Source: Cymbomonas tetramitiformis (Eukaryota > Chlorophyta > Pyramimonadophyceae > Pyramimonadales > Pyramimonadaceae). Taken from it: 64,000 bases of DNA. The notes below the pieces were generated by a model. That model searched no databases. It was not told the origin of the DNA and saw only the letters and a list, made by a program, of their open reading frames with translations. Each line of letters starts with the position of its first letter. Position 1 is the first letter of the stretch. A program made the position numbers and the translations under genes. The stretch covers positions 1 through 64,000 of the forward strand of contig LGRX02035185.1 of the NCBI GenBank assembly GCA_001247695.2. The letters are read 5' to 3'. This document shows positions 17,148 through 27,536 of the stretch, one piece after another.

Positions 17148-19154
17148 ATGGCGACTGGGGACGTATGCATTGCACGCAGATCGCTATCTATTGGCGAGAC
17201 CGATAGCGAACTCCGCGATATTTGTGACTACATATTTCAAGGCGGATATACTCTGCCGACGTACAAGCTCGTCGTGCAAAAGGTCCTCGAGCTATCCGCG
17301 GAGGGGAGGGAACGAACGCGTGATGTATTGTTGGCTTTGCTCGAAGAGGGCATTCTGCCCAGCATCGCTGGCGACACATGGTCTGAAGGGGGCATTAGTC
17401 TTTTCGGCATTATTGCATATTGGCTGGACGCTGACTTCACACTGCAGCAAAGATTGTTGGCTGCTGTGCCGTTTTCTGATGTTCGTCACACTGCCGCTGA
17501 GATTCTCGTAGCCACTAAGAAAGCGTGTGCAGCGATGGGAGTGGGTGTTTTTGACGACGAGAAGGACACTGTGTGCGAGTTTGTGCACTGCACAGCATCG
17601 GACTCTGCTTCGAACATCGTTTCTGGGTGGGGGGCTTTCGATGGCCACGAGTGCAACCGCCACTTACTGGCGTTGTGTGTGCTCGAGTTTTTGAAAAGCC
17701 ACGGTGTGAAGGAGGTATTTAAGAGCCTACGTGGAATGTCTTCACACTTTAGCCACAGCATCATCGGCCTAAAGCTATTGCGCACGTGCCAGTCGAAGCA
17801 CGACCTGCCAGAGACTACGCCCCCCAAAGATAACGACACCCGCACTGGTTGGAGTGGTGCCTACCTCCAGAGTGCTTGGTAAGTTGGTATCGCCAACAAC
17901 AGGTGCGCATGCCGACATACGTGAGTGCGTGTATCTGCAATCATAATTTCATGTATTTTACTTACGAATGCCTCGGGAAGTCTACCTTTACCAGGTGCAT
18001 ACGTACGTATTACTAAAGTGTGAAGTGTGTTCATATACGACGGAGAGCGTATATTAATAAGACATAGGTGTGTGGTGTTGGGCACGATTGTCTCAGGAGG
18101 CAGTAAGGATGTACGACCTCGAAAATCCCCGGAAAGCAGCGAACGCGGCGGCCAACCCTGATGGAAGCGTATACAAGGATCACAAGCTGCTGGACGTTCA
18201 GTGGGACATTGTGAACGAGTCGGTCTACATCCTAAACTTCACCACGGAGTGCATTAACTTGCTGCAAGGAACGGACTATCCCACTGCCAACCTTGTCTTG
18301 CCCCTCACGTTGGTTCTCTCGCTTTCAAGTTGCACGCTCTCACGCCAGTGAAGTATGAGAAGCAAGTGAGGGACATCTGCAATGAGGCGGTTAAAATAGC
18401 TCGTGAACAGTTGTACCAAGCAGTGTGCCGCCGTTACTTCAACGGACTTATGGAGTGTAAGCTGGAGGATTTCTGCGTCGCTACATTTCTGGATCCACGT
18501 TACAAGGACTTTGAGTTCAAGTATGTAAATAAATGGAATAAGGGTGCGTCTAATTAGTTGTGATGTGCATAACATAACTTGTAAAACACTAACTTTGTGT
18601 TTAGCACTTTTTGCAAGTGAAGGATTGTGGAAGTTGTTTGTGGATTGACGGTGTGCTTACATGTCGCGGTGGCAGGTACCTTAACGGTGGAGAAGGCCCA
18701 AGGGTGGGCCCGTAGTTGTTGGCAGAATGACTGGCGACCTATTGCTCAGAACGGTTCGTCGCAGGATCCCGCCTCGGTGTCGATGGTTAGTGTGCCACAG
18801 AGGTCTGCCCCTGCCAAGAAGAGAACCGTGACGACTGTGGCCAGCTTTTTAGATAGTGATAGTGAGGATGATGAAGTGGGTGAGCTCATAGTGGCGGAAA
18901 GGGCTGAAGATGAATTTGAAAAGTACATGGCACTGCCTGCAGCAACAAAGCATACGGACCCTCTAGTATGGTGGAAAGCTGCTGCTAAAAACCTCCCACA
19001 CATGGCCAAGATGGCGAGGCAATTCCTGGCTGCGCCTGCTAGTACAGCAGGTGTGGAGCGTGCATTTAGCGCCTGCGGCCAAATGCATAGTGACCTTAGA
19101 AAGTGTCTAAAAGAGGGTACCATAGAGCACGCACTTATGGCAGCGATGAATTAG
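17148..19154 (+). pseudogene. hAT transposase, decayed
   Basis: Three blocks belong to one protein. Block 1 (from ATG 17,148 to about 17,878, donor GTAAGT) has the SIAGDTWSEGG region of the RNase H-like core. Block 2 (from about 18,097) has PTANLVLP followed after a frame change near 18,300 by AFKLHALTPVKYEKQV and ATFLDPRYKDF, the conserved LDPR(F/Y)K box. Block 3 (18,677-19,154) ends with the hAT dimerisation region: DPLVWWK, ASTAGVERAFSACG and LKEGTIEHALM. No N-terminal BED zinc finger is seen. The internal frame change and a phase conflict at the first intron suggest the copy no longer makes full-length transposase, although a sequencing error could explain one of them. Confidence 0.8.
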
Positions 19155-19440
19155 ACTACTTTGTTATTATAATGTAGAGTGCTAGAGTCCAGCATTTGCA
19201 TGGAACAATAATTATCGGAATAAGTCCGATATATCGATATATTAGTTTATTGGTATTACTCGATACCTATTTGTGCACCTATCACAATATCGCAATCGAC
19301 TGATACCTGTTCTCCTAATATTGGTATCGGTTAATAGCTTAGGATGGCATATCGGTATCGACTAATTAAAAAAATTGGATATCGGTATCGACTAATACTT
19401 ATTTTTGACTTATCGGAAAAAACTAATACCACCTAGAACC

Positions 19441-19458
19441 AACCGATACCGTGCCTTG
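19441..19458 (-). repeat. Right terminal inverted repeat of the hAT element
   Basis: Read on the minus strand it is CAAGGCACGGTATCGGTT, matching the left end at 15,548. Confidence 0.8.
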
Positions 19459-19466
19459 GGCATGGC

Positions 19467-20175
19467 ATGCCATATCAATGGCATGGCATGTCATGTCATG
19501 TCATGTCACACGTCGACGTGCCAACAGCAGCATCGGATCGGCATCTCCCGATCCCGTCGTCTCGCGTCTGGAGTGGACGCAGCAAGCCATCGACAAACGA
19601 CAGCACAAAACTACTCTGGTTGAGACCACGAGCCTCCGGACGCGATTTTTTTTTTTTCACTTTTTTAAGGATTTTTTTTAATTTTTCTGTATTACACCGG
19701 AGGCTCTGGTCCTTTTCGCGTGAGGCCAAAAAAAAGGTTCTCCGAATGCTTCAAAAACTTCACAGTTCCGAGAATGTGGTTAGACAAGCAGAAGTTCTGC
19801 TTGGAGCAGGGTCAAAAAGTCATCAGGCTCTTCACAAACACTGGAAACAGTATTTTACAGTAAACTCTGGCAGACAACAAAACTGTAAATCTTACAAAGT
19901 GCATAACTTTTCAATGAATGCTCTATTTTCGATCATCTAACCATCATTCCAAACTAGATTTTTACCCCCATGTCGAGTATGCACGTGGTTACCTTAAATT
20001 TCATCTCTAGGCATATGAAGTATCTCGCCTCCCGGTCCCTAGTGGAGTCAAACACTCCCACTTTCGGAATCACGCAACCGCGATGTTGCGCTAATATGTT
20101 GACACGTATATCGATTTCACCCGACATGTCGATATATAAAATCATATAGATATTGATAATGTTCACTTCAACGAG
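19467..20175. other. Non-coding spacer with an inverted repeat
   Basis: No gene is recognised. At 19,625-19,639 and 19,697-19,710 an inverted repeat (ACCACGAGCCTCCGG against CCGGAGGCTCTGGT) flanks a T-rich 57-bp loop. The rest is AT-rich without long credible ORFs. Confidence 0.5.
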
Positions 20176-20425
20176 TTACATACTTTTTCTAGCCTTCTGA
20201 CTTCGGCTACGCGCCGTGGTCGGTACTACCGGCTCTGTCTTTCTCCTTTTCTTTGAAGTCGTATGTTCCCTTACCCTGCAAATGTCGCACTTGCTATCGC
20301 AATTCGCCTTTCCGATGTTCACATCTCCAAAATACATTGCTATCTTCTTGTGGCGGCACATCTTTTTCTCGTCACAATATTCCTTCATGATTTTCAAGCG
20401 TTCATGACCCACATCCTGTGTTTGT
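20176..20425 (-). pseudogene. Orphan exon: RecQ helicase zinc-binding domain
   Basis: On the minus strand the translation reads GHERLKIMKEYCDEKKMCRHKKIAMYFGD followed by CDSKCDICR, giving the four-cysteine pattern (YC...MCRH...YFGD...C...CDIC) of the RecQ-type zinc-binding subdomain, then a basic tail rich in Lys and Arg before the stop. A possible splice acceptor (ACACAG) precedes it near 20,425. RecQ helicases unwind DNA 3' to 5' in repair and recombination, but the ATPase core is not in this window: the sequence that should hold it, to the right, is tandem repeat and transposons. It is most likely a detached fragment. Confidence 0.65.
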
Positions 20426-20870
20426 CGCCCTCTTCCTCCCCCTCAAAGCTCGAATCCGATTCATCTGAAGCCTCTCGGGAGGAAGGATCTCTAGACAAAT
20501 CGACTTCATCCTCCACCACCATCTCGGAAGCAGGCTCTTCCTCAAGCTCAGTAACGGCGGTGTCCACCGGCGGATGCAATTGTGCAGGCGCACTCAGTGT
20601 GGTTAACACATGCTCCCGGATGTAGCGTAGCATTGAAGTGTGCTCACTAACGGACGGTGAGCGCAACAACACATCGATGCACGCAACCATCTCATCACAT
20701 GAGGGAGACGCGGTCTCAACATCCACATCCGCACCACCATCTCTATGCACCTCAACGGCACCATCCACATCGGCCATCGACGTATCGAGACCATGCGCAA
20801 CCTCACATCTCGTATCAAGAACATCATCGTCCATCGCAAGCATAGGCCCACGCACCAAAATGCCCGCCAC
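20394..20870 (-). CDS. Hypothetical acidic ORF next to the RecQ fragment
   Basis: 158 residues, strongly acidic towards the C-terminus (SSREASDESDSSFEGEEEGDK). It begins inside the tandem repeat of 20,850-21,330 and ends overlapping the RecQ exon in another frame. It may be an upstream linker exon of the same gene, since acidic linkers are common in RecQ proteins, but no domain supports this. It could also be a chance ORF. Confidence 0.25.
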   Translation of the reverse strand: MAGILVRGPMLAMDDDVLDTRCEVAHGLDTSMADVDGAVEVHRDGGADVDVETASPSCDEMVACIDVLLRSPSVSEHTSMLRYIREHVLTTLSAPAQLHPPVDTAVTELEEEPASEMVVEDEVDLSRDPSSREASDESDSSFEGEEEGDKHRMWVMNA

Positions 20871-21330
20871 GGGCGGCTCGGTTGTCCAAATCTACTTTTG
20901 AAAAATGATCCTAACTCCCCATGCAGCCCCCCACACATTCATATGCACAGCTCCACCTGTATCCGACCCTACATCAGATCCTGCTGTGTTCAAAACCTGT
21001 TCAGTTCCCCGACAATTGTATGTAGGCGTTGCTGGCGCCACCCCTACCCCCACGCACCAAAATGCCCGCCACGGGCGGCTCGGTTGTCCAAATCTACTTT
21101 TGAAAAATGCTCCTAACTCCCCATGCAGCCCCCCACACATTCATATGCACAGCTCCACCTGTCTTCGACCCTGTATCAGATCAGTTCCCCGACAATTTGC
21201 ATCTAGGCGCTGCTGGCGCCACCCCTACCCCCACGCACCAAAATGCCCGCCACGGGCGGCTCGGTTGTCCAAATCTACTTTTGAAAAATGCTCTTAACTC
21301 CCCATGCAGCCCTTCACACAAGCATAGGCC
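20850..21330. repeat. Tandem repeat of about 180-200 bp, 2.5 copies
   Basis: Units start with CACGCACCAAAATGCCCGCC at about 20,850, 21,051 and 21,232. Each contains a GCCCGCCACGGGCGGC hairpin and CTAACTCCCCATGCAGCCC. The first is 20 bp longer through an insertion near 20,980; the third is truncated. The function is unknown. Confidence 0.9.
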
Positions 21331-21415
21331 ATACTTTGGCTTTTATTTATTATACAATATATTCAGTTTACTCTATAACTCAAACATTATCATCTTGTTC
21401 TCCACCTTGGGTTTT

Positions 21416-21718
21416 TCATGAGAAACCCGAAATAAACTAGCTGTATGAGGGGGGGAAAGAAGGCGGTACGACAGCTGCCACAGAGTGGCAGGCAGCTGAA
21501 GGACAAGGCTTGCGGATAATATTACCAAGTAAGGGCAGGCGGCTTGCGCCGCCAAGTTATTACGAAGGGAAGATTGTCTGTGAGGGGCGCGTGTCGCAAT
21601 GTCACCATCATAACGTGTGACACTGCGACCGCAACTACGATGCTTCAGGTTGAGTGACACAAGGAGTCACCTACTACTAGATACTACTATAGGGTACCTA
21701 ATATTGTACTCTACGTGA
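21416..21718 (-). repeat. 3' LTR of element C
   Basis: 303 bp; on the minus strand it starts TCACGTAGAG and ends CTCATGA. Its unbroken sequence across GGTTGAGTGACACAAGG shows where D later split the other LTR. Confidence 0.88.
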
Positions 21719-22782
21719 CACTACCTGACTACGAAGTGGTCACTAAAGATGAAGCACTACCCATTTAATGGAAGGGTACACTACGGTATGCATGCTAGAA
21801 AATACGTCTAGGGCACTACCGATTTACGTACAAAAAGCACACTCAGCAAATTAACTCTAAGGCACTACCAAGTAAAGTGCTTCTAAGCACTACCTACGAA
21901 AGGGATCGCGACGTGTGATCGTGTAATGTTGAAAATGTTGATTGTCGTTCTTAAAGATAATTTCAGGTCCCTCGAAGATCATCACACGCCATGGGGACGT
22001 GGAGAAGGGTCAAAACTGAAAACTGGCCTTGGCAGATCGCGCGAAGTTATTTGGCTGCAAAATGTCGACGATGCCCACACTTAACACGTCGAATTTTCTT
22101 GAAATTGAGGCCGTTGAGGAACAGCTTTTGAGGGGTTAGGCTGTTCAGGTTGGTGTCGATGAATCCCAACTTCCAGAAGCGTAGAGAGGAGAGAAGGGTC
22201 GACGAATGCGATGGGGCTGTAAATCTGGCCAGACAATCTGCCAAATGGCTGATTAGTAAAGATTGACGTAAAGGTCAAAGTTCTTGAAGTAAAGATGCCC
22301 GGTCGACGGGTTGCTACTTCCCAGAAGTCCATTGTCCAACATAAAAATACGGCTGCCTCTAAAAACCTCGAAGGTGGCAAAATCGACAGTCGTTGGCGAA
22401 TTGGGTTGGCACTACCAATTTTCAGGATCTGAAGTAGGGGGGCGATCAGAAAACAGGCAGAGAGCGGACAGCGCAGCTGGATTCAGCGCGAACTCGGAGT
22501 TGATGCTGCGTGAGAAGCCAGGGATGCGGCTGAAATTTGAGTGCCAAAAGTGGGGTCACAACTCCCACTTAAGGCTAAGAAATTCCGGGGACACCAAATC
22601 CCGAAATAACTGTGACTACTGAGGTCACCACTCCCCAGAAGTCGTTGTAGGAGGTTGCAGCGGCCGAAAAAGGCAAGAGAACGCGAAAAACCATGCCGGC
22701 TGTAAAAATGAAGCTAGGAAACGCGGGAAATCTCAAGATTTTCCGATCAGAAATCTGAAACAAACAGAGGAAGCGTAAGCGA

Positions 22783-22793
22783 GGCCCATAACC
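22783..22793 (-). other. Primer-binding site of element C
   Basis: On the minus strand GGTTATGGGCC directly follows the 5' LTR; it is the same as in E and complementary to the anticodon arm of initiator tRNA-Met. Confidence 0.75.
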
Positions 22794-23038
22794 TCATGAG
22801 AAACCCGAAATAAACTAGCTATATGAGGGGGGGAAAGAAGGCGGTACTGTACGACAGCTGCCACAGAGTGGCAGGCAGCTGAAGGACACGGCTTGCGGAT
22901 AATATTACCAAGTAAGGGCTGGCGGCTTGCGCCGCCAAGTTATTACGAAGGGAAGATTGTCTGTGAGGGGCGCGTGTCGCAATGTCATCATCATAACGTG
23001 TGACACTGCGACCGCAACTACGATGCTTCAGGTTGAGT
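22794..23038 (-). repeat. 5' LTR of element C, inner piece
   Basis: It is the same sequence as 21,416-21,655 apart from a 5-bp insertion (TACTG) and a few substitutions. The missing outer piece is at 26,209-26,271, beyond element D. Confidence 0.88.
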
Positions 23039-23196
23039 TGTCGCAAACGCGTGCATATGATGGTACGAACATTCTCGGAATCGAGCAAACTTAACACTCG
23101 CGGCTGGTCATAAGTTCGTCATTAATATTCACTGGTGCCGGTAACTGTTCGAACAATTCTCAACACAGCACAAGATCGTAGAGCTACAAATTTTTT

Positions 23197-23910
23197 TTAA
23201 AATTCTGATATCCTGAGATCGAACGCTGAACTCTTACATGCAAGCCCAGATGCCCACTCATCAGACTCTTCGCCATCAGCATCGCCTTCCTCGAACACCT
23301 TACAGACTGCCCATGTTGATCCTGGCGCCAGCTCATGGAAAGGAGGCTGTGCGCAACGCACTGATCCCTGAAAAGCGTCTCTCATGGTGAGATCCTTCAG
23401 GACATGACAAGCGTGTGAGGCCATGACGCCATCCTTCAGGTATGCAGCGCACCACCAGTCGTAAGCGACTGAGGTTGAATGATCGTCCCCTGCTAGAAAC
23501 GAGGGCAGGCTATCCCACAACGATCTGAGGTCTGGCTTGGAGTCAGCGAAAGCCTTCTTCTGCTGCTGACTGAGCGCGTGGAAAGACGCTAACTTCATGT
23601 GCCTACGCTTCTTAGCCTCGAAAGCCCGCTGTACTTTCGCTACCATGTCAACGAAACGCCTGATAAAGAGCGCTCTATCCTCATTCTTGCCACCAGTGTA
23701 CTGGAGCTTGACATCTTCCTTGTCAAGTGCGTGACTATCCCTGTCATAGTAATCCATCTCGTCTACGTCGTCAAACGCAAAGAGGAACTGATTGGTTGCA
23801 GGCGCTGAGGCTGCTACTGCTGCTGCAAGTGCTGTCGCTGCGAGCGCTGTTGCTGCTGGTGATGCCGGTGCGGAGAGAGTGGATTCTGAGCCCGACCCCT
23901 CTGCGCTCAT
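23197..23910 (-). pseudogene. N-terminal part of Gag (element D)
   Basis: 237 residues from ATG 23,910. After an Ala-rich N-terminus it aligns with Gag of F along its length: YTGGKNEDRALFIRRFVDM against YTGTKEEDRPKFLREFADM, then DLRSLWDSLPSFLAGD, then PPFHELAPGSTWAV. The similarity stops near the ESDEWASG segment and a short unrelated tail leads to the stop. The capsid C-terminal part, zinc finger and protease found in F are absent. Homology with F continues upstream of the ATG (SREREARRLARERVSQ), hinting that the true start is further 5'. Confidence 0.8.
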
Positions 23911-24120
23911 ATATCCCGTGTCAAGGTCCTGACTGACCCGCTCTCGCGCCAGTCGTCGTGCCTCACGTTCTCTGGACTGGGCAGAGGCAGCGCTTGGCTC
24001 TACCTCACCCTCCGTGGTAAAGTACTGCGTTAATGCTCAGCTAATGGGACCAAGGAAGAGTCCCCTCTGCTCTCAGCGCAAAGCTCGTTCACCAGCAGAC
24101 TGGAGGCTTGATTCAGACTG

Positions 24121-25572
24121 GCTTAGGCCAGTGCACTGAGTGCCCCTGGATTCACCTCGCTGAACAAGCGGAAGAACGAAACGCGTGCAGCCAGCGAACG
24201 CCTAAAGGTCCAGCACTGTGTTTCAGCGCTCTGAATCCGCAGCAGATGCAGAATATTCGTGCAAGGAGGGCTTAAAGCTGGGCCAGTGTGCTGAGCACTT
24301 CTGGATTAGCTGGGCCAGAGTTCATCAGGAGCACAGTGAACATGAGGGCAACTCCACGGCACCAAGAATAGCACTGATACGCAGCGGTGTGAGCTAGGCC
24401 AGTGTGCTGAGCACCCCTGGATTCACAACACCACTGCTAATCAAGGGCACCGTAGCTGGCATGGAAGCTCACTCCCCAGTCCAGTAAGCAAGAACAAGGT
24501 CGCTGTGCAGAGTTGGGAGCTAAGCCAGTGTGCTGAGCACCCCTGGATTCGCAACACCACTGCTAATTCAGAAGGTGACCGGTGATATGAGGGCCTCACC
24601 AGCTGACCAATACCGTAGAAAAGATAGAAGAATTCTCCCACACATTATGATAAAGCACTAGAAAGTCACTCCAGTAGTAAGCAGCACTCCAGGCTGGTCA
24701 AGTAATTAACTCCGAATCCACCAGATAACCGTATCACACCAGTGAATATCGCTTAAAAAGACCACTCACTTGTCGCCTTCAGGGCTGATGTCGCTGCTAG
24801 TCCTCTGGCAAGCTCTTCCCTACTTCAGGCTTAGGCCAATACACCAGAGGTGTCCCTGGATTAACCGTCAGACAGGGTGGAGCTGCCCAAGAAACCGTAA
24901 GTTGAAGTTCCAGACATAGAGCAGTGACTCACTGCTGATCCGCTTCTTTGCTGGTAAGTCCAAGCAGATGCCGCCGCTAATTAGCTCCCAGGCCGAGCAC
25001 ACCTGCCTTTCAGTTAGGCCAGTACACCAGGGGTGTCCCTGGATTCACTTCAGACAAGGTGGCCAGCTGGAGAACCCACTGGAAGGTAGCTCATCAAGGT
25101 GCGCATTAACTGCTGATCCACTCTTAGCCGGTAAGTCCAGGCAGATACCGCCGCTGATTAGCTTCCAAGTGACACACACTTGCTTTTCAGTTAAGCCAGT
25201 GCACCAGGGGTGCCCCTGGATTCACTTCAAACAAGGTGGCCAGCTGAAGGAACCACTGAGAGGTGCTCATCAAGGTGTACATTCACTGCTGATTGACTCT
25301 GTCGCCGCCGCCGCCCAAGCTCATGCCGTGCTGATTAGCTCAAAACTGAAGAACACCTGTCAGCAGTTAGGCCAGTGCACCAGGGGTGCCCCTGGATTCA
25401 CTGCAGAACAAGGTGCTGAGCATATCACCGGGTAGAAGAAGGCCGCTCATGACTAGTGAATTCAAAGCTGATCCGTTGCCGCCGTCGCTGGTAGCTCTTT
25501 CAGTGCAAGTACCACCAAGTTCAGGGAAGAAGAAGGGTCCGCCAGTGCACCGTGGGTGCCCCTGGAGTCGCC
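24121..25572 (-). repeat. Hairpin-bearing repeat array in the leader of D, 9 copies
   Basis: A ~35-bp core (GGCCAGTGCACCAGGGGTGC then CCCTGGATTCAC) recurs near 24,121, 24,281, 24,393, 24,518, 24,830, 25,013, 25,191, 25,366 and 25,540. The last five are spaced 174-183 bp. The cores are palindromic: CCAGGGGTGCCCCTGG in some, GTGCTGAGCAC in others, so pairing is kept while sequence changes. They lie between the 5' LTR and gag, where packaging, dimerisation or translation signals of retroelements usually sit. Confidence 0.85.
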
Positions 25573-25659
25573 TGACTTCCGAATCCGCTCTTGCAAACTG
25601 CTGCTGACTTCTCGCCAAAGGGCCTTTACTTCTGGATTAACACTGAAATAAAAAGCCGC

Positions 25660-26204
25660 TCCGCGCAGGACATTATTGTTTTGAAAAATATGAAAACAGC
25701 AGTAAAATATATCCGTCAAAATTGATATTATAACCACAAAATACGAATTATTGTGTACAAAAGCTGTGAGCAGAACTGTCTTAGCACTCTAGCACTGGCA
25801 CGCGAACAGCCACCTAGTACTTGCGAAGCAAAACAATAATGAGTCCACTAGCCTGACCTCCGGTCAGAGTCTACTTATATCTCAATGCTCTGTCACATTT
25901 CCCAAAACTGTAACGGGTTCTAGCCCTTAAATCTTCATCTGGCCAATGGAAAGTCATTATTCCATGCCAGCTCTAACAATGTTACCGTTTACCGCATTCT
26001 GACTGACACGTCAGCGGCAAAGGAGTCACTGCCATCTTCATCTTATCATTCCCTGGTCATTCGATAGTGACCATATCTTCTCTGGCAAGTCTGCATCTCG
26101 CAGATGGTCATCTTCGCAAAGCCTGTCATGCTGTCACCACTGTCATGCGTGTCACCAGCTGAACAAACCCGGCGCGGTACCATGAGAAGCCGGCGTTTGT
26201 TACA
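25660..26204 (-). repeat. 5' LTR-like region of element D
   Basis: On the minus strand it starts TGTAACAAACGCCGGC at 26,204 and contains a TATA-like GATATAAGTAG near 25,872 and a TTTTCAAAACAATAATGT segment also seen in F (TTTTCAAAACAAAAATGT, about 53,190). The inner limit is uncertain, because the left end of D has no matching copy. Confidence 0.5.
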
Positions 26205-26208
26205 GAGT

Positions 26209-26271
26209 GACACAAGGAGTCACCTACTACTAGATACTACTATAGGGTACCTAATATTGTACTCTACGTGA
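26209..26271 (-). repeat. 5' LTR of element C, outer piece
   Basis: 63 bp identical to 21,656-21,718, separated from the rest of the LTR by element D. Confidence 0.88.
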
Positions 26272-26432
26272 GTTTTCATGCCTACATAAGATTACAAACG
26301 TGTCACAAGCAAGCTATAGCACGCGCAAGTGCTTTAGTTTTGTACACGCTAGATAAGGACTAGAGGCACAAATATCACCTTATGTGACGTTTCCACTATT
26401 CAAGTTGAAGTTCTAGAAGTTACAAATCTCAA

Positions 26433-26971
26433 TTGTCTCTATTCGCTCCTGTGGTCATAGGACACCCCCAAATCCCTTTAGGCATCTCAAAACAAACCCC
26501 CATAGGTATGCATAACTCAAAGTAATATGCATAAGGAACCCTTCGATAAAGTCCGCACCTCCATCGCGGTTTCATGGCTAAAGATTTGGGTGTGTCACAC
26601 TTCACAAATCTATACCGCAATCGCGCCTGCAAGCATATTGCACCCCAAATACCTTTTGGACATCTCCAAACATCCTCCCATACGTTCGAAAAACGCAAAG
26701 TACTGAGCATAACGAACCACTGGAAAAAATCCGCACCTCCATCCCTGTCCCACAACTCAAGTTATAGTCGTGTCTAATGCGCCCATTATATACCGCAGTA
26801 GCGCCTGCACGCATATTGCACCCCAAATACGTTTCAGGCATCTCCAAACATCCCGCCATACGTTCGAAAAACGCAAAGTACTGAGCATAACGAACCACTG
26901 AAAAAAATCCGCACCTCCATCCCTGTCCCACAGCTCAAGTTATACGAGTTCGAGATTCAACAATTCTATAT
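26433..26971. repeat. 178-bp satellite, left part
   Basis: Units start near 26,433, 26,611 and 26,789, each with GCACGCATATTGCACCCC and CATACGTTCGAAAAACGC. The leftmost unit is the most diverged, as expected at an array edge. The array was split at 26,971 by element A and resumes at 31,929. Confidence 0.9.
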
Positions 26972-27231
26972 TGATGAGAAGTGAGATTCTCTGGCTGGTG
27001 GGGGATATATATATATAGTCAGATATATATCTATCACAGAACGTGCAGTCAGTCAGTGAACACTCGCTTTCGGAATACTAAGATGATAACATAAAATACT
27101 TTAGGGGTTTTATGCATCTGTGTTCCGAGCTACCGAGACGCATGCTACGTGTGACACGGCTCTCCGAAGGAGGACAGCAGGAGACAGGCCCCCCCACTTT
27201 ATAGTGGGGGGGTAAATCGGTCTACCCGTGA
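26972..27231 (-). repeat. 3' LTR of element A
   Basis: 260 bp; on the minus strand it starts TCACGGGTAGACC and ends TTCTCATCA. It contains a perfect G/C hairpin around CCCCCCAC-TTTATA-GTGGGGGG (about 27,189-27,212). Confidence 0.9.
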
Positions 27232-27536
27232 CACCACCTCCTCCAGAAGGAGAGAGGTGGAAACAGGGAGCAGTGTCAATAGGCCTGCCGGCCATCCCAC
27301 AGCAAGAAATCTAAGGAGCCTTTTTCAACTCAGCTAGAGGGGCATCCGCCGGCGCTAGTTCATGCTGCTTAGATTGAAACAGAGCAGGGCTACACAGAAT
27401 TGTCTAGTGAATCAGGGTTTGGGCTCTGGAGCAGGCGGCGGCGACGTTCTCGATGACAGAGGACGTCGAGCGTAAGGAAGACGATGTTCAGCCAATGCCC
27501 GTGCGGTGCCAAGGCCAAAAGCGGCCTGGCACCACC
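27232..27536 (-). other. Interior of element A, 3' part
   Basis: Non-coding interior of A between its 3' LTR and the B insertion. The minus-strand text AACGTCGCCGCCGCC and CGCCGGCGGATGCC corresponds to the 3' part of E (16,790-16,930). The last five bases, CCACC (27,532-27,536), are the target duplication of B. Confidence 0.7.

Larger units (their letters stand above)
15640..19440. repeat. Subterminal TATCGACTAATAC motif clusters of the hAT element
   Basis: The motif TATCGGTATCGACTAATAC or close variants occurs near 15,640, 16,965, 16,995, 17,025, 19,290, 19,320, 19,350, 19,385 and 19,410. These are confined to the two end regions and avoid the transposase exons. In hAT elements such as Ac, short subterminal repeats bind transposase; these are the natural candidates here. 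Confidence 0.7.
15548..19458 (+). mobile_element. hAT-superfamily DNA transposon
   Basis: Terminal inverted repeats TAAGGCACGGTATCGATA (left) and, read inwards on the other strand, CAAGGCACGGTATCGGTT (right) bound a hAT-like transposase. Candidate 8-bp target duplications are GGTATGGC (15,540-15,547) and GGCATGGC (19,459-19,466), with one mismatch, but the ATGGC microsatellite context weakens them. Inside, a LTR element (E) is inserted at 15,663-16,951. Without E the transposon would be about 2.6 kb. The transposase is disrupted, so the copy is probably non-functional. Confidence 0.85.
23039..26204 (-). mobile_element. Truncated Ty3-type element D related to F
   Basis: Inserted in the right LTR of C with a 4-bp duplication GAGT (23,035-23,038 and 26,205-26,208). 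The termini are TGTCGC and TTGTTACA. On the minus strand it starts with an LTR-like region beginning TGTAACAAACGCCGGC, similar to the start of F (TGTCACAAACCACGGC), then a hairpin-repeat leader and the first part of gag. Protease, reverse transcriptase and integrase are missing; gag breaks off about 200 bp before the 3' terminus, so this is an internally deleted copy. Confidence 0.75.
21416..26271 (-). mobile_element. Non-autonomous LTR element C (copia-type primer site), split by D
   Basis: Target duplications GTTTT lie at 21,411-21,415 and 26,272-26,276. The left LTR is 21,416-21,718; the right LTR is in two pieces, 22,794-23,038 and 26,209-26,271, because element D inserted into it. The interior (21,719-22,793) has no recognisable retroelement protein. 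A primer-binding site on the minus strand next to the right LTR fixes the orientation. Removing D restores a 303-308-bp LTR that differs from the left copy mainly by a 5-bp insertion. Confidence 0.88.

Noticed and set aside
24121..25572. CRISPR-like array (short repeats with ~175-bp spacing)
   Set aside because: Spacers are far too long and are repeats themselves; the context is a eukaryotic retroelement leader with no cas genes.
26209..26271. Independent 63-bp dispersed repeat shared with 21,656-21,718
   Set aside because: It is explained as the outer piece of element C's LTR, displaced by element D.
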